Positions 62,475-64,000 of a stretch of 64,000 nucleotides of DNA are shown here, in pieces; the first letter of the stretch is position 1, and every line of letters starts with the position of its first letter. A model generated the notes under the pieces. That model was given only the letters and a program-made list of their open reading frames with translations, searched no databases and had not been told where the DNA came from. The DNA lies in the NCBI GenBank assembly GCA_963842515.1, contig CAWJGO010000002.1, positions 62,001-126,000 on the forward strand, written 5' to 3'. This stretch comes from CADEED01 sp963842515 (lineage in GTDB: Bacteria > Pseudomonadota > Gammaproteobacteria > Steroidobacterales > Steroidobacteraceae). The position numbers and the translations under genes were made by a program.

Positions 62475-64000
62475 TTAGCGGTCGGGTGGCCGTACCGCCA
62501 GCGGCGCTCCTGACGTACTCCTTGCGATCCAGCACCGCATACAGCACCGGGATCACGATCAGCGTCAGGAAGGTCGCGACGAGGTTGCCGGCGATCACGG
62601 TGATCGCCATCGGGCGGCGGATCTCGGCGCCTTCGCCGATGCCGATGGCCATCGGGATGAGGCCGATGATGGTGCTCACGCTGGTGATCAGGATGGGGCG
62701 CAGGCGCGTGCGCCCGGCGAGCTTGATGGCCTCGATTCGTTCGAGGCCGCGCTCACGCGCCTGGTTGATGGCGTCGATGAGCACGATGGCGTTGTTCACC
62801 ACGATGCCCGCCAGCATGATGAGGCCGATGAGCGCAACCGAGTTGATGGTGGTGCCCGTGATGTACAGGCCCCAGACCGAGCCGATGAGCCCCATCGGGA
62901 TCGTGAACAGGATGACGAACGGGTGCAGCAGCGATTCGAACTGCGACGCCATCACCAGGTAGACCAGGAACACGGCGAGCGCGAACGCCAGACCAGCGAG
63001 CGGAAACTCTGCTGTCATCTCCTCGCTCTGGCCCGACACCGAGCCGATGATGCCCACAGGCAGCGTGGTCTCGGCGAGGATCCGCCGGGCTCTGGCCGTG
63101 GCGTCACCGAGGTCGCCGCCGGCCGGCGCGGCGGAAATCACGGCGACGCGTTCCTGGTTGGCGCGACGGATTTCCGCCGGGCCCGTCGCGAGGCGCACAT
63201 CGGCCACCGCGGAGAGCGGCACGGGTCGTTCGGAGCCGGGGTTCACCACGAGGTTGCGCACTTCCTCGATGGACGCGGCGCGCGTGTCGACGCTGCGCAC
63301 CAGCACGTCGATCTTCTTTTCCTGCAGGCGATAGCGCGTGGCGACGTTGCCGCGCACGTTCGATACGACGCGATCGGCGATGTCGCGCACCGCCAGTCCG
63401 AGCTGCGAGGCGCGTTCCTGGTCGAACACGATCTGGATCTCAGGATGGCCGCCTTCGATGCTGGAGCGGATGTCCTTGAACGCGCCGCTCGCTTCCATGC
63501 GCGTGCGCACCGCGCTCGCCGCGAGCTTGAGAGCGATCGAGGTCGTAGCCGGCGAGGATGACTTCGACCGGCGTGGCGAGCGTCAGCAGCGAGGGACGCG
63601 TGAATTCGTACTGCGCGCCAGGGATACCGGCGAGGCGCGTCGCGCAGGTCCTCGCATCGCGCGTTTCCTCGCCCTCCTTGTCGATGGGTGCGCGCAGTTT
63701 CACGTCGAGATTGCCGGTGTTTTCGCCGGAGTCCACCGGGTTCGCATCGAGCCGGTTGCCGGTGCCGGCAACCGCGTAGGCGCTGTCGAGATTCGGCAGA
63801 TGGCTCGCCGCCTTGTGGATGCACCTGCACCTGACGATCGGTGGTCTCGAGCGGCGAGCCCGCGGGCAGGCGCATCTTGACCGTGAACTCCCCCTGCGAA
63901 AGCTGCGGGATCAGCTCGGTGCCGAGCCTGGGCAGGATGAGCGACCGTGACGGCGAGCAGGCCGAACGCCGTGAACAGCACTGCGGCGCGATGCGCCAGC
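62475..64000 (-). CDS. RND efflux permease 2, C-terminal two thirds (runs off the right edge; 1-base insertions)
   Basis: The 5' end lies beyond 64000. Visible parts: LFTAFGLLAVTV (end of a membrane segment), a porter domain split over frames (KMRLPAGSPLETTDRQVQV; GENTGNLDVKLRAPIDKEG; IRSSIEGGHPEIQIVFDQER), then an intact stretch with LAFALAVFLVYLVMASQFES, INSVALIGLIMLAGIVVNNA and GRTRLRPILITSVSTIIGL. Frame changes at about 63944, 63820, 63545 and 62510 are again single extra bases. With permease 1 it forms a tandem pair as in MdtBC-like or related pumps; the adaptor gene should lie to the right. Confidence 0.8.

Overview
The window is a contiguous stretch of high-GC bacterial chromosome that reads as a gammaproteobacterium, most like the Steroidobacter/Xanthomonadales side of the class. 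The assignment rests on gene order and family content, not on a marker comparison: rpsF-rpsR-rplI-dnaB-alr-radA; ffh next to a CorC/HlyC-type transporter and rpsP-rimM-trmD-rplS; tRNA-Ser-ffs-dnaX-ybaB-recR; Mla, BepA and a BamC-like lipoprotein (outer membrane present); and a SUF operon headed by an Rrf2 regulator of the kind found in this group.

Layout. 1-3.5 kb: ribosomal proteins, replicative helicase and alanine racemase. 3.6-5.2 kb: a leftward FHA/PP2C phosphosignalling pair. 5.5-13.5 kb: RadA, CorC-like protein, Ffh, the rpsP-rplS operon and SppA. 13.5-19.9 kb: a deleted subclass B3 metallo-beta-lactamase pseudogene, threonine degradation (tdh-kbl), Hsp15, a queuosine precursor transporter, a serine hydrolase and a CnoX-type thioredoxin. 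20-25.1 kb: PutA and a membrane GGDEF protein. 25.1-25.8 kb: a gene-free segment holding two head-to-head copies of a large hairpin-forming element. 25.8-32.8 kb: a nine-gene leftward SUF operon extended by a Rieske ferredoxin and SixA. 32.9-36.6 kb: mlaFEDCB and a decayed AAC(3) gene. 36.6-40.9 kb: mlaA leading into a sugar-acid catabolic set. 41.2-45.8 kb: a run of small, unrelated, same-direction genes with short repeated junction motifs that look like half attC sites. 45.9-59.3 kb: housekeeping genes plus an XRE/membrane module with clear palindromic operators. 59.3-64 kb: two adjacent RND pump permease genes, the second running off the right edge.

Two kinds of broken gene are present and should be kept apart. 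dnaB, alr, the FHA gene and both RND genes carry only single-base insertions, clustered near the two ends of the window; dnaB and alr are normally essential, so these look like sequence errors. The B3 lactamase, AAC(3) and DUF1801 remnants lack whole domains and look like real decay.

Several genes (ffh, hslR, putA, orn, the DUF1249 gene) have a good -10 box only 6-13 bases before the start codon, suggesting leaderless or nearly leaderless mRNAs. The 7-mer TTGTTAG is also strikingly frequent for such GC-rich DNA. The best candidates for something undescribed are the inverted pair of structured elements at 25.1-25.8 kb and the cassette-like block at 41-46 kb.
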